The notes beneath the pieces were generated by a model, which was not told the DNA's origin, made no database searches, and worked only from the letters and a program-made list of their open reading frames with translations. Below, one piece after another: positions 10,501-22,413 of a stretch of 64,000 nt of DNA. The stretch comes from Manihot esculenta (taxonomy: Eukaryota > Streptophyta > Magnoliopsida > Malpighiales > Euphorbiaceae): contig NC_035177.2 of NCBI RefSeq assembly GCF_001659605.2, positions 3,658,611-3,722,610 on the forward strand, in the 5' to 3' direction. Numbering within the stretch: position 1 is the stretch's first letter; every line of letters begins with the position of its first letter. A program made the translations under genes and the position numbers.

Positions 10501-10786
10501 GCTGGATTTACCTGCTTCAATGGAAAGAATCCATCCGGTTTTCCATGTTTCGATGTTGAGGAATTTTGTGTCAGATCCGAGCAAGGTTCTTAGTGAGCCT
10601 GATGTGGAGGTCCAAGAGGATCTCACCTATGTTGAACAGCCAATACGGATCATAGACACCCAGATCAGAAAGTTAAGGAACAAGGAAATCCCGATGGTGA
10701 AAGTCCTGTGGAACCACCACAATTTGGAGGAATGCACTTGGGAGACACGGGAGTCTATGCTCCAGCAGTACCCTCATCTCTTTTAA
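7547..10786 (+). CDS. pol: Element A pol: protease end, RT, RNase H, integrase, chromodomain-like tail
   Basis: Open for about 1080 codons in the gag frame, directly after the TGA. Residue numbers count from the gag start. RT has its catalytic FIDD at 880-883 and a typical [20 protein letters not shown] block. RNase H has its first DAS at about 1029 and a TDHKSLQ motif. Integrase has an HHCC zinc site (His near 1246, CEVC near 1283) and the catalytic triad D1316, D1377, E1413 with D(35)E spacing. The last 30 residues, with [12 protein letters not shown], resemble the chromodomain-like tail of Tekay/Del elements. It encodes the enzymes for cDNA synthesis and insertion. It would need readthrough of the TGA to be made as a fusion, so this copy is probably inactive for enzymes. 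Confidence 0.9.
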   Translation, partial: DPSVAVSVCQYSPVFVEGRCLSADLVVLDLTDFDVILGMDWLSTHGATLDCRDKVVRFRDQNGSEVVFRGDKRGTPRGLISALQAHRLLRKGCQGYLAHVRELVSQVREPASVPVVREFHDVFPDELPGLPPAREIEFEIELVPGARPISIPPYRMAPAELKELKEQLQELVEKGFIRQSTSPWGAPVLFVRKKDGSLRLCIDYRQLNKVTTKNRYPLPRIDDLFDQLAGAGCFSKIDLRSGYHQLRIRDEDVPKTAFRTRYGHFEFLVMPFGLTNAPAAFMDLMNRVFSQYLDHFVIVFIDDILVYSRNAEEHAHHLRLVRQTLREHGLYAKFSKCEFWLRSISFLGHVVSENGIEVDPKKTETVANWPRPTSVTEIRSFLGLAGYYRRFVQDFSKIAAPLTRLTRKNQKFLWTDQCEESFKELKKRLTSAPVLALPSSDEDFTVFCDASRVGLGCVLMQNERVIAYASRQLKKHELNYPTHDLEMAAVIFALKMWRHYLYGVKCEIFTDHKSLQYILSQRDLNLRQRRWVELLSDYDCKIQYHPGKANVVADALSRKSLGSLSHISAERRPVVKELYKLIEEGLQMELSGTGALVAQMRVAPVFLEQVAQKQHEDPELVKIARTVQSGKDSEFRFDSKGILRYGSWLCVPDDIGLKGDIMREAHNARYSIHPGSTKMYQDLKKVYWWPAMKKEVAQYVSACEVCQRVKLEHQKPAGMLNPLPIPEWKWENIAMDFVVGLPAASNRVDSIWVIVDRLTKSAHFIPVRSGYSVDKLAQVYVDEIVRLHGVPVSIVSDKGPQFTSRFWRSLQNAMGTRLDFSTAFHPQTDGQSERTIQTIEDMLRMCVLDFGGSWRQHLPLVEFAYNNSHHASIGMAPYEALYGRKCRSPVCWEEVGEKALAGPELVEITSRVVPIIRERIKTAASRQKSYADIRRRQLEFQEGDLVLLKVSPMKGVVRFGKKGKLAPRYIGPFEILQKIGNVSYKLDLPASMERIHPVFHVSMLRNFVSDPSKVLSEPDVEVQEDLTYVEQPIRIIDTQIRKLRNKEIPMVKVLWNHHNLEECTWETRESMLQQYPHLF

Positions 10787-10852
10787 GGTTAGATCTCTAT
10801 GTGTTTATGTGTATGTATGTTATGTTTTATGCCATGCTATGTGCTAGTTGAG

Positions 10853-10889
10853 GAACATTCGGGGATGAATGTTCTTAAGGGGGGGAGAA
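10853..10889 (+). promoter_or_regulatory. Palindrome and polypurine tract (plus-strand primer), element A
   Basis: GAACATTC (10853-10860) and GAATGTTC (10867-10874) form an 8-bp inverted repeat with a 6-nt spacer. The polypurine tract AAGGGGGGGAGAA (about 10877-10889) follows and abuts the 3' LTR, as expected for the plus-strand primer. The palindrome is kept, with small changes, before the PPT in B, C, E, F, G and L. Confidence 0.8.
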
Positions 10890-13156
10890 TGTAATACCCG
10901 GCTAGACTCCGGTATCGGAATTCCTACCGTCCGGTAGAATCTCGGATGTCAGAAGCCTCTAGTAGGGTAGAATCATGTTTTCATAAAATGTTTTAAGGTA
11001 TTTCATGGTTTTACGTAAAGTGGAAATGAGTTTTTGCATGAAAACAACCTTGAAGAAAAACTCAGGTTCGGCCGCCGAACATGCATGCCTTCGGGAGCGC
11101 CTTTAGGCCCCCGAAAGCATAAGTGAGGAAAGTCCAGGTTCGGCCGCCGAACATGGCATGCATGCGGAGGCACGTTCGGCCCCCGAACGTGGCCTGGCCA
11201 GCCACTATAAAAGGGTCCCTTAGCCGAAAATGGGCGAGCTTTCTCCCCATTTCTGGCCAAGGTGAGCTCTCCGCCGCCCCTCACCGATCTTGAGTTCTTT
11301 CCTTCCCATCTTACTCGATTTTCATGAGTTTTTACTTGGTTTTGAAGATTTTCAAGCTTTGAGCAAAGTTTTGGAGCTTTGAGGTTCAAGAACTCAAAAC
11401 CTCCCACCTCCGAGTTTAGGACGTCTCTCCCTCGATCTACAAGAGGTAAGAGCCGATCTTAAGCTCATTTTATGTTTAAAGTAAGTTTTATGCAAGATCT
11501 ATGGGTAGAATGCATGTTTAGCTCATAGTTAGGTTTATGGGTTTTATATGTGTTTTTGAGCAATGTGAGTTGCTTGTGTGTTGTAGTTGGGGTTTTTGAT
11601 GGTTTGATGCCCCTAGGAGCTTGTATGTTTGCTTGTGAATGCTTGGGAATGTTGTAGAATAGGTTTATGCATGTTTGGATGAGATAGGAGGCACAAATGC
11701 ATAAGGGAGCCAAGTTTCTGCCCTTTGGCAGAAACCAGGTTCGGCAGCTGAAGGAACTTTCGACCGCCGAACATGGCTGGGGAGGCAGGCCTTTCGGCTG
11801 CCGAAGTTGCCCCCGAAAGGAGACTTTCGTCTCTGTCTGGGACTTTCGGCCGCCGAAGGTGCGGCCGAACATGCATGAGTTTCGCCTCTGTCTGGGAGTT
11901 TCGGCCGCCGAAGGTGCCGCCGAACCTGCCTGACTTTCGGCTCTGGAGGGACTTTCGGCCGCCGAACCTGCCGCCGAAAGTGCCCTGTTCAGCCATTTCT
12001 TGCATGTTTTTCTATGATTAATCCATGATGTTTTAGGGGGTTTTGGGGGATAGTTTAGAGTTATGTTCATGTATGTTTGGTCCCTCATTTGAGTCCACCT
12101 GTGTAGGTTCGGACCCGAGGAACCGAGGACCCCAGCAGTGAGTCTGTTGCCCCAGTGTTTGGTCAGAGCTATCCAGAGGTGAGTGGAATAACTTATTATG
12201 TTTTAAAGAAAAGAATAAACTTTTCAGCATGTTTCACGCATCATGAATGCCATGTGATGAATTAGGTTGCTTGCATTAGAATTCACGTATATGTTGCATT
12301 GCACATTTTGATGTTGATGTGGATGAATGTTGAATGATCCATAGCCCTCGATCTATGATATGACGATATGATATGTACGGTACGGAAAGTAAGACCAGTG
12401 GGACCCATTCTACGTTCGCTGGCACTATGTAAGGGAAAGACCAGGACTCATTCTACGTTCTGGCACAGTTGGACACTGTTATGTTATGATATGTAAGGGA
12501 AAGACCAGGACCCATTCTACGTTCTGGCACAGTTGGACCATGTATAGGGCTATTGGTGACAAGTTCATCCTTGATGTGATTTAGCTGTGATGTGATGCAT
12601 TCCATGATCCATATGATTTAAATGTTTTTATTATTCTGCTCACTGGGCTCTAGTAGCTCACCCCTCTCCCATTTCCCCAGGATTGCAGGTACAGGGTAGA
12701 CCAGGAGGTTCACAAGAGTAATGAAGTCTGGTTTATGTAATAGATAGTGTGGACATGATAAATGTATTAATGTTATGTAAAAGTATAGTTTCAGTCATGT
12801 AATGATATTGAGGATTAGATATTGTGCTTGACATTGTGTATGAGGAATCCCTTTTATTACATGATCAAAAATGTTTTATAATGTTTATGAAAGCCAACTC
12901 ATCTCATGATGTATTGCCATTGGGGCATTGATGAGATCCCACAGAGGGATCATGATTATGATTATGACTATGTACATGTATGTTTAGGTTGAGTTGGATG
13001 ATGGAAGGAAAAGTTTTAAATTTTTATGTATATTGTTGATCATGTATGGGATTAAACAGGTTTTCAGGATGAATGTCAGGCTTGCTACGGGTCTTGGCGG
13101 CCTTAAGCCGACCCGGATCCTAGCGCCGGTAGCGGTCCGATTTTCGGGTCGTTACA
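10890..13156 (+). repeat. Element A 3' LTR (2267 bp)
   Basis: Near copy of 3250-5536 with the same ends. The TATA box is at 11206-11212. It has one palindrome at 11139-11151 where the 5' LTR has two, which explains the 20-bp length difference. It is followed at once by the TSD TCCTG and the rest of solo LTR K. Confidence 0.95.
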
Positions 13157-14141
13157 TCCTGTACATCTAATAAAATCCCATACATGATCATACATTTTCA
13201 TAAAAACTTTAAACTTTTCATATACCAAGCTTGACCTGTGCATGCACCATAACTGTAAACATAAAACCCCTTACTGGAGCCCTCATCAAATGCTCCAGTT
13301 GGGTCAACATTTCATACATCAAGCTTGGTTCAACATATATCATCATTTAAAACATTTCATAAAGATCATATACAAAAAAGGGATTAACCATACATTAGGG
13401 CCAAGCACAATACTAATCTTCATTACATCGCTGTACAATACCTTACATTACATTACATATCATTTCATGTCCACTACTAATATATTACATAAACTATACC
13501 ATAACCTTGCTGACTCTCCTATATCTACCTGTGCTCCTGCAAATCTGGGGGTTAGGGGAAAGGGGTGAGCTACTAAAACCCAGTGAGCAGAACAATAAAA
13601 CAATTTAATAAACATATGCTTTCATGAAATGCATCGCAACACAAACAATTCACATCACGGATAGACTTGTAACCAGTAACCCTCCACATAATCCAATTAT
13701 GCCAGGGGCGTAGAATGGGCCTCACTGGACTTTCTCTTAAACATGACATGACATAACATATCCAATGTGCCAGGAGCGTAGAATGGGCCTCACTGGTCTT
13801 TCTCTCACATCGTGCTAGGGGTGTAGAATGGGCCTCACTGGACTTTCATACCATATCATAACATATCATATCGAGGGCTAGTGGGTCATCCAATATCCAT
13901 CCACACCAACATCATATTATGCAATGCATCATATTCGTGAATTCTAATGCAAACAACCTATTACATATCATGGCATTCATGATGCATGAACGTGCTGAAA
14001 ATTTCATTTACTTTAAAACATAGTTCAGTTCTACTCACATCTGGCTGACTCTAAAACAGCTAACACTGATGGCCTCCTCGGTTCCTCGGGTCCGATCCTA
14101 CACAGGTGGACTCAAATGAGGGACCAAACATACTCTAAACA
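13157..14141 (-). mobile_element. Solo LTR K, middle piece
   Basis: Continuation of the K LTR on the minus strand; the first five bases are A's TSD copy. It holds K's version of the hairpin repeat (about 13701-13855) and the exon-like leader block (about 14040-14115). It ends with AAACA (14137-14141), the TSD of solo LTR J. No gene lies here. Confidence 0.85.
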
Positions 14142-14399
14142 TGTAACGACCCAAAAATCGTACCGCTACCGGCGCTAGGATCCAGATCGGCTTAAGGCCG
14201 CCGGGATCCGTAGCAAGCCTGACATACAACCTGTATACCTGTTTAATCCCATACATGATCAACATATACATAAAAATTTTGAACTTTCACATTCATTTAC
14301 CAAACTTAACCTGTGCATGCACAACTCGCAAGCATAACCATCAACCCTACACTGGAGTCCTCATCAATGCTCCAAAGGGGTAACATAACATACCTTAAG
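14142..14399 (-). mobile_element. Solo LTR J, left piece
   Basis: Begins TGTAACGACCC and is cut at 14399 by element C. The rest is at 55891-57853, for a total of about 2.22 kb. TSD AAACA lies on both sides (14137-14141, 57854-57858) and no internal region exists, so it is a solo LTR. It is very similar to the LTR of L at 59165-61418, which shows the uninterrupted sequence across the C insertion point. Confidence 0.88.
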
Positions 14400-15000
14400 T
14401 GTAATACCCGGCTAGATTCTGGCATCGGAATCCCTACCTTCCGGCGGAATCTCCGCTGGAATCTGAAATTTTGATGATGCTAGAGTCTTCTAGAGGGGTA
14501 AAATGTGTTTTCTAAAATGTTTTTACTGATTTCATGGTTTTAAATGAAAAAGAATTGAGTTTTAAAAAGAAAAGACCAAGGAGGCATTTACCAGGTTCGG
14601 CCGCCAAAAGTGAAGTTCGGCCGCCGAACATGGGAAGGTTTTGGGAGCGCTTTTGGCCTCCGAAAGCCTTGTTTAAACGAGCCAAGGTTCAGCCGCCGAA
14701 CCTTAAGTTTCGGCTGCCGAATATGCATGAGTTTAGGGGGCACGTTAGGCTGCCGAAGGTTGTTGACCAGGCCACCTATAAAGAGTCCTCAGATCGGAAA
14801 TGGGCGAGTTTTCTCCCCATTCTCGAGCTTAGGTGAGTTTATGCCCTCCTTTGGTCGTTTTCATGTTTTCTCTACCCATCCCTCAAGTTTTTCATGAATT
14901 CTACCTTTGTTTTGAAGTTTTGAAGCTTAAATAGGAGTTTTCGGAGCTTGGAGGCTTTTTGAGCTTGGATTCTCCACACCTCCGAGTTAGGGATCGTACC
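14400..15000 (+). repeat. Element C 5' LTR, first part
   Basis: Starts TGTAATACCCGG. It holds the palindrome array (14595-14760) and a TATA box TATAAAG at 14777-14783, followed by a donor-like AGGTGAG near 14831. It ends at the B insertion point; the LTR resumes at 24646 with the continuing sequence known from related LTRs. Confidence 0.9.
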
Positions 15001-17205
15001 TGTAATGACCCCAAAATGGACCGTCACCGGCGCTAGTATTCAGGTCGGCTTAAGGCCGCCAGAACCCGTAGCAAGCCTACTATACTCTCTGTGTACTTGT
15101 AAATCTCATACATGATCATATATTTTCTGTGAAAACAAAAACTCTTTTCTCTGTACCAAGGCTTAACCTGTGCATGCACTATCTCTGTACTCTGTACTCT
15201 GTACCCCTTACTAGAGCTTGCTCTAGATGGGTTAACTCATACCTATTAAGCCTGGTTTTTCACATACAGTAAAACATATATACATATACAGATCATGTAC
15301 ATACCAAACACCACTAAGTCAAGCACAAATCGAACTTTATACACAACTATTACATCTCTTTACTATTACATGTCCACTCTACACTATTACAATTCTCTTT
15401 ACTCTTTTGTACTCTGCTGATCTCCTCTCTACTATACACTGAACCTGCAAAACTGGGGTTAAGGGAGTGGGATGAGCTCTATAGCCCAGTGAGTAGAACA
15501 GTAAAACATTTCAGTAACAGATGATCTCATGGAATGCACCATATCACAAACAATTCACATCAAGGGTAAACCTGTCACCACATAGTCCCGGTAACTCTGC
15601 CGTGCCAGGGCGTAGAATCGAGCACCTGGTCTTCCTGTCATATATGTATATGTGTATACAACACCTCTGTACTTACCATTGCCAGGACGTAGTCAAAGGC
15701 TCCTGGACTTCTCTATACCTGCCAGGGCGTAGTCAAAGGCTCCTGGACTTCTCTCAGAGACTATTGGATCATTCAGCATTCACCCACATCAACAAATAAC
15801 TATGCAATGCAGCATATTCGTGAATTCTAATGCAAACAACCTACTGTATACTCATGATGCATGAACTATGCTGAAAGCATTGTAGTTCTCAATTAACAGC
15901 ATTAAGTTTAGTTCCACTCACCTCTGGCTAACTGGACTGACTTTGTAGGCTCTGAACACTCTGGAGCAGAACTCACTGCTGCTCTCTCTGGTTCCTCTGG
16001 TCTGTACCTATACAGATGGACTCAAATGAGGGACCAAACTAACTCAAGAACAACTCTATTAAACGCCCCAAGAATCCCCTTAAACTCACTCTAATATCCA
16101 TGCAAAGCATGCAAAGGAAAGCTGCACAGGACACTTTCGGCGGCAGGTTCGGCGGCCGAAAGTCCTCTCCAGAGACGAAACTCAAGCACCTTCGGCGGCC
16201 GAAACTCTACTTTCGGCAGCCGAACCCTTTCGGGGGCAAGTTTCGGAGGCTGAAAGGCACTCCAGAGACGAAAGTCTCTAACCTTCGGCGGCACCTTCGG
16301 CGGCCAAACTCCCCTCCAGAGCCGAAAGTCCAAAAGCTCGGGGGCAAGCTTGGGCAGCCGAAGCCACCTCTTCATGGGTTCGGCGGCCGAATGTACCTTC
16401 GGCAGCCGAACCTGAGTTCATCCGCAAGGCAGAAACTTGCTCTGCCTCTCGCCAAAAGCACCAAAACCCTCTCAATCTCAACCACCTCAATTCCTCAACT
16501 TGCATATACCCAAGTATATGCTCAAAGGAGTCAGAAACTACCTTAACACCCCAAACACACAACACAAACAACACAGAAACAAGCTCTATGCACAAAATCA
16601 TCAAAACCTCACAAATAATCCTATTCATGCAACTCTCCCCCAAAACCACATAAAACCTTCAGAAAACATAAAAACAAGCTCAGGATCTTCACTTACCTCT
16701 TGAAACCAAGAAGCTGAACGATCCTAACGTGGAGTTTTGGAGCAACTCTCCTTCAAACTCTCCAACATGCACAACTTTGTGTTTTTAGCTCAAAACCTTC
16801 AAAATACCAGAAAAACTAATCAAATCTTTGCAAGATTGGATGAAAACATGAAAGAATACTCACAAAGGACAGGGTCTCACGTCAGAACGTGACAGAAACG
16901 GTGATGTTTATCCTTTCAACCGACTGAGGGCCATTTATAGGTGGCTGGCCAGACCACCTTCGGCGGCCACACGTGAAATCGAAAACCATGCATGTTCGGC
17001 GGCCGAACCTCAACTTCGGCGGCCGAACCTGACTTTTCTGCCTTGGTTCATTTCACTCAAAAACTCATTTCCTTAGGCGTGAAAACTATGCAACATACCA
17101 AAACAGTTAAGAAAAAACATAAATCTATCCCGTCAAAAGACTTTCGGCAACCGGATCTCCATCGAAAAGTAGCATTCCGATGCCGGACTCTAGCCGGGTA
17201 TTACA
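15001..17205 (-). repeat. Element B 3' LTR (left copy, 2205 bp)
   Basis: Ends TGTAATGACC on the left (one change from the usual TGTAACGACC) and TATTACA on the right. It contains palindromes at about 16135-16410 and 16930-17030, the hairpin repeat at about 15604-15760, and a heptamer run CTCTGTA of 3 copies near 15183. Confidence 0.93.
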
Positions 17206-17242
17206 TTCTCCCCCCCTTAAGAACATTCGTCCCCGAATATTC
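17206..17242 (-). promoter_or_regulatory. Element B polypurine tract and palindrome
   Basis: TTCTCCCCCCCTT on the plus strand is a purine tract on the coding strand, directly next to the LTR. The inverted repeat GAACATTC/GAATATTC at 17221-17242 has one mismatch relative to other copies. Confidence 0.75.
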
Positions 17243-17283
17243 CGAAAATAAATAACTAACACATAAAAAGGAGGAAACTAACC

Positions 17284-20200
17284 TCAAAAAAAATATGGAT
17301 ATTGCTGGAGCATAGACTCCCGCGTCTCCCAAGTGCATTCTTCTAGATTATGGTGGTTCCACAGAACTTTCACCATTGGGATCTCATTGTTTATTAGCTG
17401 TCTGATCTGTGTGTCCAGAATCCGCACTGGCTGCTCTATATAGGTGAGATCTGTAAGAATCTCCACCTCAGGCTCACTCAGAACCTGATTCGGATCTGAC
17501 ACAAACTGCCGTAGCATAGAAACATGAAATACCGGGTGAATTCTCTCCATAAAAGCAGGTAAATCTAGCTTATACGACACATTCCCGATCCTCTGCAAGA
17601 TCTCAAAGGGTCCAATGTACCGTGGAGCTAATTTACCCTTTTTCCCAAAACGAACCACTCCCTTCATTGGAGACACTTTCAGCAATACCCAATTACCCTC
17701 CTGGAACTCTAACTATTTTCTGCGAACGTCTGCATAACTTTTCTGTCTGCTCTGCGCTGTTCTGATTCTCTCTCTGATCATAGGCACCACTCGACTGGTA
17801 ATCTCGACTAACTCTGGCCCTGCAAGAGCCTTCTCTCCTATCTCTTCCCAGCAAACAGGTGATCTGCACTTCCTCCCATACAAAACTTCATAAGGAGCCC
17901 TCCCTATGCTAGCATGATGGCTGTTATTGTAGACAAACTCCACCAAAGGTAGATGCTGCCTCCAAGAATCGCCAAAGTCTAACACACACAGTCGAAGCAT
18001 ATCCTCTATGGTCTGGATGGTCCTCTCTGACTGTCCATCAGTCTGTGGGTGGAAAGCAGTGCTAAAATCCAATCTCGTGCCCATCGCACTCTGCAGACTT
18101 CGCCAAAATCTGGAGGTAAACTGAGGTCCTCTGTCTGAGACTATAGACACTGGAACTCCATGTAATCTCACTATCTCATCCAGATATATCTGTGCCAACT
18201 TATCCATAGAATAGTTACTCCGTACTGGAAGAAAATGAGCAGATTTCGTGAGTCTGTCCACAATCACCCATATAGAGTCTATCCTGTTGGACGTTGCTGG
18301 TAAGCCCACTACAAAATCCATAGCTATGTTCTCCCATTTCCACTCTGGAATCGGCAGTGGGTTAAGCATTCCAGCTGGTTTCTGATGCTCTAGTTTCACC
18401 CTCTGGCAAACCTCACAGGCTGTCACAAATTGCGCCACTTCTTTCTTCATGGCTGGCCACCAATAGACCCTTTTCAGATCCTGGTACATCTTGGTGGCTC
18501 CTGGGTGAACACTATACCTCGCATTATGAGCGTCCCTCATAATGTCTTCCTTCACACTGCTCCTATCTGGTACACAAAGGCGACTCCCATAGTGGAGGAT
18601 CCCTTTACTGTCAAATCTAAACTCTGCACTGTTGCCTGACTGCACAGTCTTGGCAATTTTCATCAACTCTGGGTCCTCGTGCTGTCTCTGAGCTATCTGC
18701 TCCAGAAACACAGGTGTCACTCTCATCTGTGCTATCAGCGCACTTGTACCAGACAACTCTAGCTGTAATCCCTCTGCGAAGAGCTTGTAAAGCTCCATCA
18801 CTACTGATCTCCGCTCTGCTGCTATATGGGTTAAACTGCCTAGTGACTTCCGGCTTAGGGCGTCTGCCACAACATTCGCCTTACCCGGATGATACTGGAT
18901 CTTACAATCATAATCACTGAGCAATTCTACCCATCTTCTTTGCCTCAAATTCAGCTCTCTCTGACTCAAGATATACTGTAAACGCTTATGATCGGTGAAG
19001 ATCTCGCATTTAACCCCGTAGAGGTAATGCCGCCACATCTTGAGTGCAAAAATAACTGCTGCCATCTCTAGGTCATGGGTAGGGTAATTCAACTCGTGCT
19101 TCTTCAACTGTCTAGAAGCATAAGCTATCACCCTATCACTCTGCATCAAAACACAGCCCAATCCCACTCGAGATGCATCACAGAACACTATGAAATCCTC
19201 ATTACTGACAGGCAGAGCTAACACTGGTGCTGTTGTCAATCTCTTTTTGAGCTCCTCAAAGCTCTCTTCGCACTGGTCTGACCAGACAAACTTCTGGTTC
19301 TTCTGAGTCAGTTTGGTCATAGGAGCCGCTATCTTTGAGAAGTCCTGAACGAACCTCCTCTAGTAACCTGCCAGTCCCAGAAAGCTTTTAATCTCAGTCA
19401 CTGTAGTGGGTCTGGGCCAGTTAGCTACAACCTCTATCTTCTTGGGATCTACCTCAATACCCTCTGCTGATGCCACATGTCCCAAGAAGGAAATGCTCCT
19501 CAACCAAAACTCACACTTCGAGAACTTGGCATACAAACCATGCTCTCTCAGTGTCTGCAGAACTATCCTCAGATGCTGGGCATGCTCCTCTGCATCTCTG
19601 AAATACACTAAGATATCATCGATGAAAACAATGACAAAGTGATCCAGAAGCTCACTGAAAACTCTGTTCATGAGATCCATGAATGCTGCAGGGGCGTTAG
19701 TCAACCCGAACGGCATCACTAAGAACTCATAATGCCCATATCTGGTCCTGAAAGCTGTCTTTGGCACATCTGCCTCTCTGACTCTCAACTGATGATACCC
19801 GGATCTCAGATCTATTTTCGAGAAACAACCTGCTCCAGCTAGCTGGTCAAATAGATCATCAATCCTAGGTAGAGGATACCTATTCTTGGTAGTGACCTTG
19901 TTCAACTGTCTGTAGTCAATACAAAGTCTGAGGGATCCATCCTTCTTTCTGACAAAGAGCACTGGAGCACCCCAAGGTGAGGTACTGGGGCGGATGAAAC
20001 CCTTCTCTACCAAATCCTGCAACTGTTCTTTTAACTCTGTTGGCGCCATCCTGTAGGGAGGAATAGAGATAGGTCTGGTATCAGGCAGCAATTCTATTTC
20101 AAACTCTATCTCCCTACCAGGTGGTAGTCTTGGAAGTTCGTCTGGGAAAACATCGAGAAACTCTCGGACTACTGGTACTGTGGCTGGTTCCCTAACCTGA

Positions 20201-22198
20201 CTATCTAGCTCTCTCACATGAGCTAGAAACCCCTGACAACCCCTCCTAAGCAAACGACGAGCCTGAAGGACTGAAATCAAACCTCTGGGTGTACCTCTCC
20301 TGTCTCCTCTGAAGACACACTCTGACCCATTCTGGTCTCTGAGACTAACTATCTTCTCTCTATAGTCCAAAGTAGCACTATATGCAGATAGCCAATCCAT
20401 CCCTAGAATGACATCAAAATCTGTCAAATCTAGAACCACAAGGTCAGCTGGCAGGCATCTACCCTCTATGAACACTGGACTGAAACGACAGACTGACACT
20501 GCCACTGATGGGTCACATTTAGGTCCACTGACCCAGAAAGGATACTCTAACTCAGAACTGATCAAACCCAATCTCTCTATGGCTCTCGAAGCAATAAAGG
20601 AATGAGAAGCACCGGGGTCCATCAAAGCATACACATCAGAACACCCAATGATGAGATTACCTGACACCACTGTGTTCGACGTGTTAGCCTCCTCCTGTGT
20701 CACAGTGAAAATCCATGCTGGGGCTACCGGATTTCCACCTCGGGAACTTGCTGCTGAAGTAGAGGCTGCCCCTCTCCCTCTACCTCTGCCACTATTCTGA
20801 GGCATGACTGGAGTTGCTGGTTGTACAACTGGCTGTACCACACTGCCTGAACTCATCTGCTGGGATGGTGCAAAAGTCACCTGAGGACAATCCCGAGAAA
20901 TATGCCCTTCCTGTCCACATCTAAAACAAGCTGTAGATCCCAACCGACAAGCTCTTCCATGTGGTCGTCCGCATCTTCTGCATACTGGAGCTGTGCCAGA
21001 GCTTGAGCCACTACCTATTCCCAGACCTGACTTGACTTTATTCTAGAACTTACTCTTTGTTCCTTTTGCTCTATCCCATCTCTTGCTGCCTGAGGTGCCT
21101 GAACTGGGGGCCTTAGAACCCGAAGCCTGTGCCTTTGATTGTTTCTGAATATTGGCACTAGCTTCCATTTTCCTGGCTGCGTCTACTACAGTGTGGAAAC
21201 TCTCCTTTTCTGCTGGAAGAATCAAGGAAGAATACCTGGGATGCAGTCTCATAGTATATCTCCTTGCCTTCTTCTGATCAGTATCATAGGTTTGACCCAC
21301 ATACTAAAGCAAATCCAGGAACTTATCTGTGAATTCATCAACACTCATTTCGTCTGTCTGTCTCAACTGTTTGAACTCTATTACTTTCATCTCCCTAGAA
21401 CTATCAGGAAAAGCCCACCCTGCAAACTCATTGGCGAACTCTCCCCAAGTCATACTGTTCATCCTGGGTTCCACATAATTCTTGAACCATTCTCTGGCCT
21501 TCTTGCATTTGAGTGTAAACCCTGCCATCTCAATGGCTCGACTATCATATGCTCCCAATTCACTGGTTATCATCCTAACTGATCTGAGGTATTCAAATGG
21601 ATCATCTCCCGTGTTGTATTTAGGAGCATCCAATTTCAAGTACCTTACCTCCAGATGAGCTAGGTTGATGTCTGTCAACAACAGGGGCGACTGGTTCTGG
21701 TTGTGGTGGTGGAAGTACGGGTTCATTTAGCTCTGGGTGTGCTGCACTTGGATGGGTAGGGTAAGGTGGATACATAGGATATGGTGGGTAATAATGAGGA
21801 TAAGGCATATAGGGCATGTAAGGAGGATATGGGACAAAACTAGAGTACTCCGACATACCTCCCATCGGATACTCTGGGTCCTGCGAAAAGGCTGGATAGC
21901 CAAAACCTGAGGCCGGAGTGCCTCCCTGCGACTCTCCCATACCTTCCTCAAATCTGCCTATACCCATGTTGTCATCTCTAGACTGGTCAATCTCCATAGC
22001 CTCCCTCCTTTCCTCTGATCTTTCTCCTCTAGCTGTTCCTCTTCTGCTATCGTTGACAGACCTTCTAGGGTCTATTGACGTACCTTCCCTACTAGATCTC
22101 TGAGACCTTGCCCTTGGCAATGCAGGAGGACGAGCAGTTGGTCTCTCACTATCTGGTGGGACTCCAGTCAATCGAGCTGATCGACGAGTTCCTCTCAT
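17284..22198 (-). pseudogene. gag-pol: Element B gag-pol, broken
   Basis: Starts MRGTRRSARLTG at 22198 and ends ...QQYPYFF at 17284. All domains are present: gag core (about 21640-21100), zinc knuckle (about 20930-20890), protease DPGAS (about 20620), RT with FIDD (about 19625), RNase H, integrase and the chromodomain-like end. Breaks: a deletion of about 13 bp near 21645 shifts the frame between the P-rich N-terminus and the gag core; in-frame stops lie at about 21304 (in gag), 21043 (a Trp codon elsewhere), 19360 (Tyr in the GLAGYYRRF block) and 17713 (Gln). It cannot make a full polyprotein. Confidence 0.92.
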
Positions 22199-22396
22199 CT
22201 TTACTCTGACAAACAACACAATAATATAGCATTTAGCACATAAACATCGCAGATCAATAATGCACATGCATAACTCATGGCATCAAACAGATAGGACTCA
22301 CCACCCTATCCTAGTGGACATGATTTCCTATTGTGCTTGACCACCTCTATCCTATGAGCCCGACACTGTCTCTATAGGTCCAATCATGTGAACCTA

Positions 22397-22410
22397 GGGC
22401 TCTGATACCA
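22397..22410 (-). other. Primer-binding site, element B
   Basis: GGGCTCTGATACCA on the plus strand is the reverse complement of the initiator tRNA-Met PBS. It lies three bases from the 5' LTR at 22414. Confidence 0.9.
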
Positions 22411-22413
22411 ATT

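Larger units (their letters stand above)
3250..13156 (+). mobile_element. Element A: complete Ty3/gypsy chromovirus-type LTR retrotransposon
   Basis: A 9.9-kb element with LTRs at 3250-5536 and 10890-13156. Both begin TGTAATACCCGG and end GTTACA. A perfect TSD, TCCTG (3245-3249 and 13157-13161), flanks it. Inside are a PBS, one long gag-pol frame with a single in-frame TGA, a polypurine tract and a conserved palindrome. Domain order PR-RT-RNaseH-INT and the chromodomain-like tail place it in the chromoviruses, most like Tekay/Del. It sits inside solo LTR K in the opposite orientation. The LTRs are closely similar and differ in length by exactly one 20-bp repeat unit, so the insertion is fairly young. 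Confidence 0.95.

Noticed and set aside
22397..22410. tRNA gene suggested by the GCTCTGATACCA sequence
   Set aside because: Only the 3' end complement is present, next to an LTR. This is a primer-binding site, and no cloverleaf can be built.
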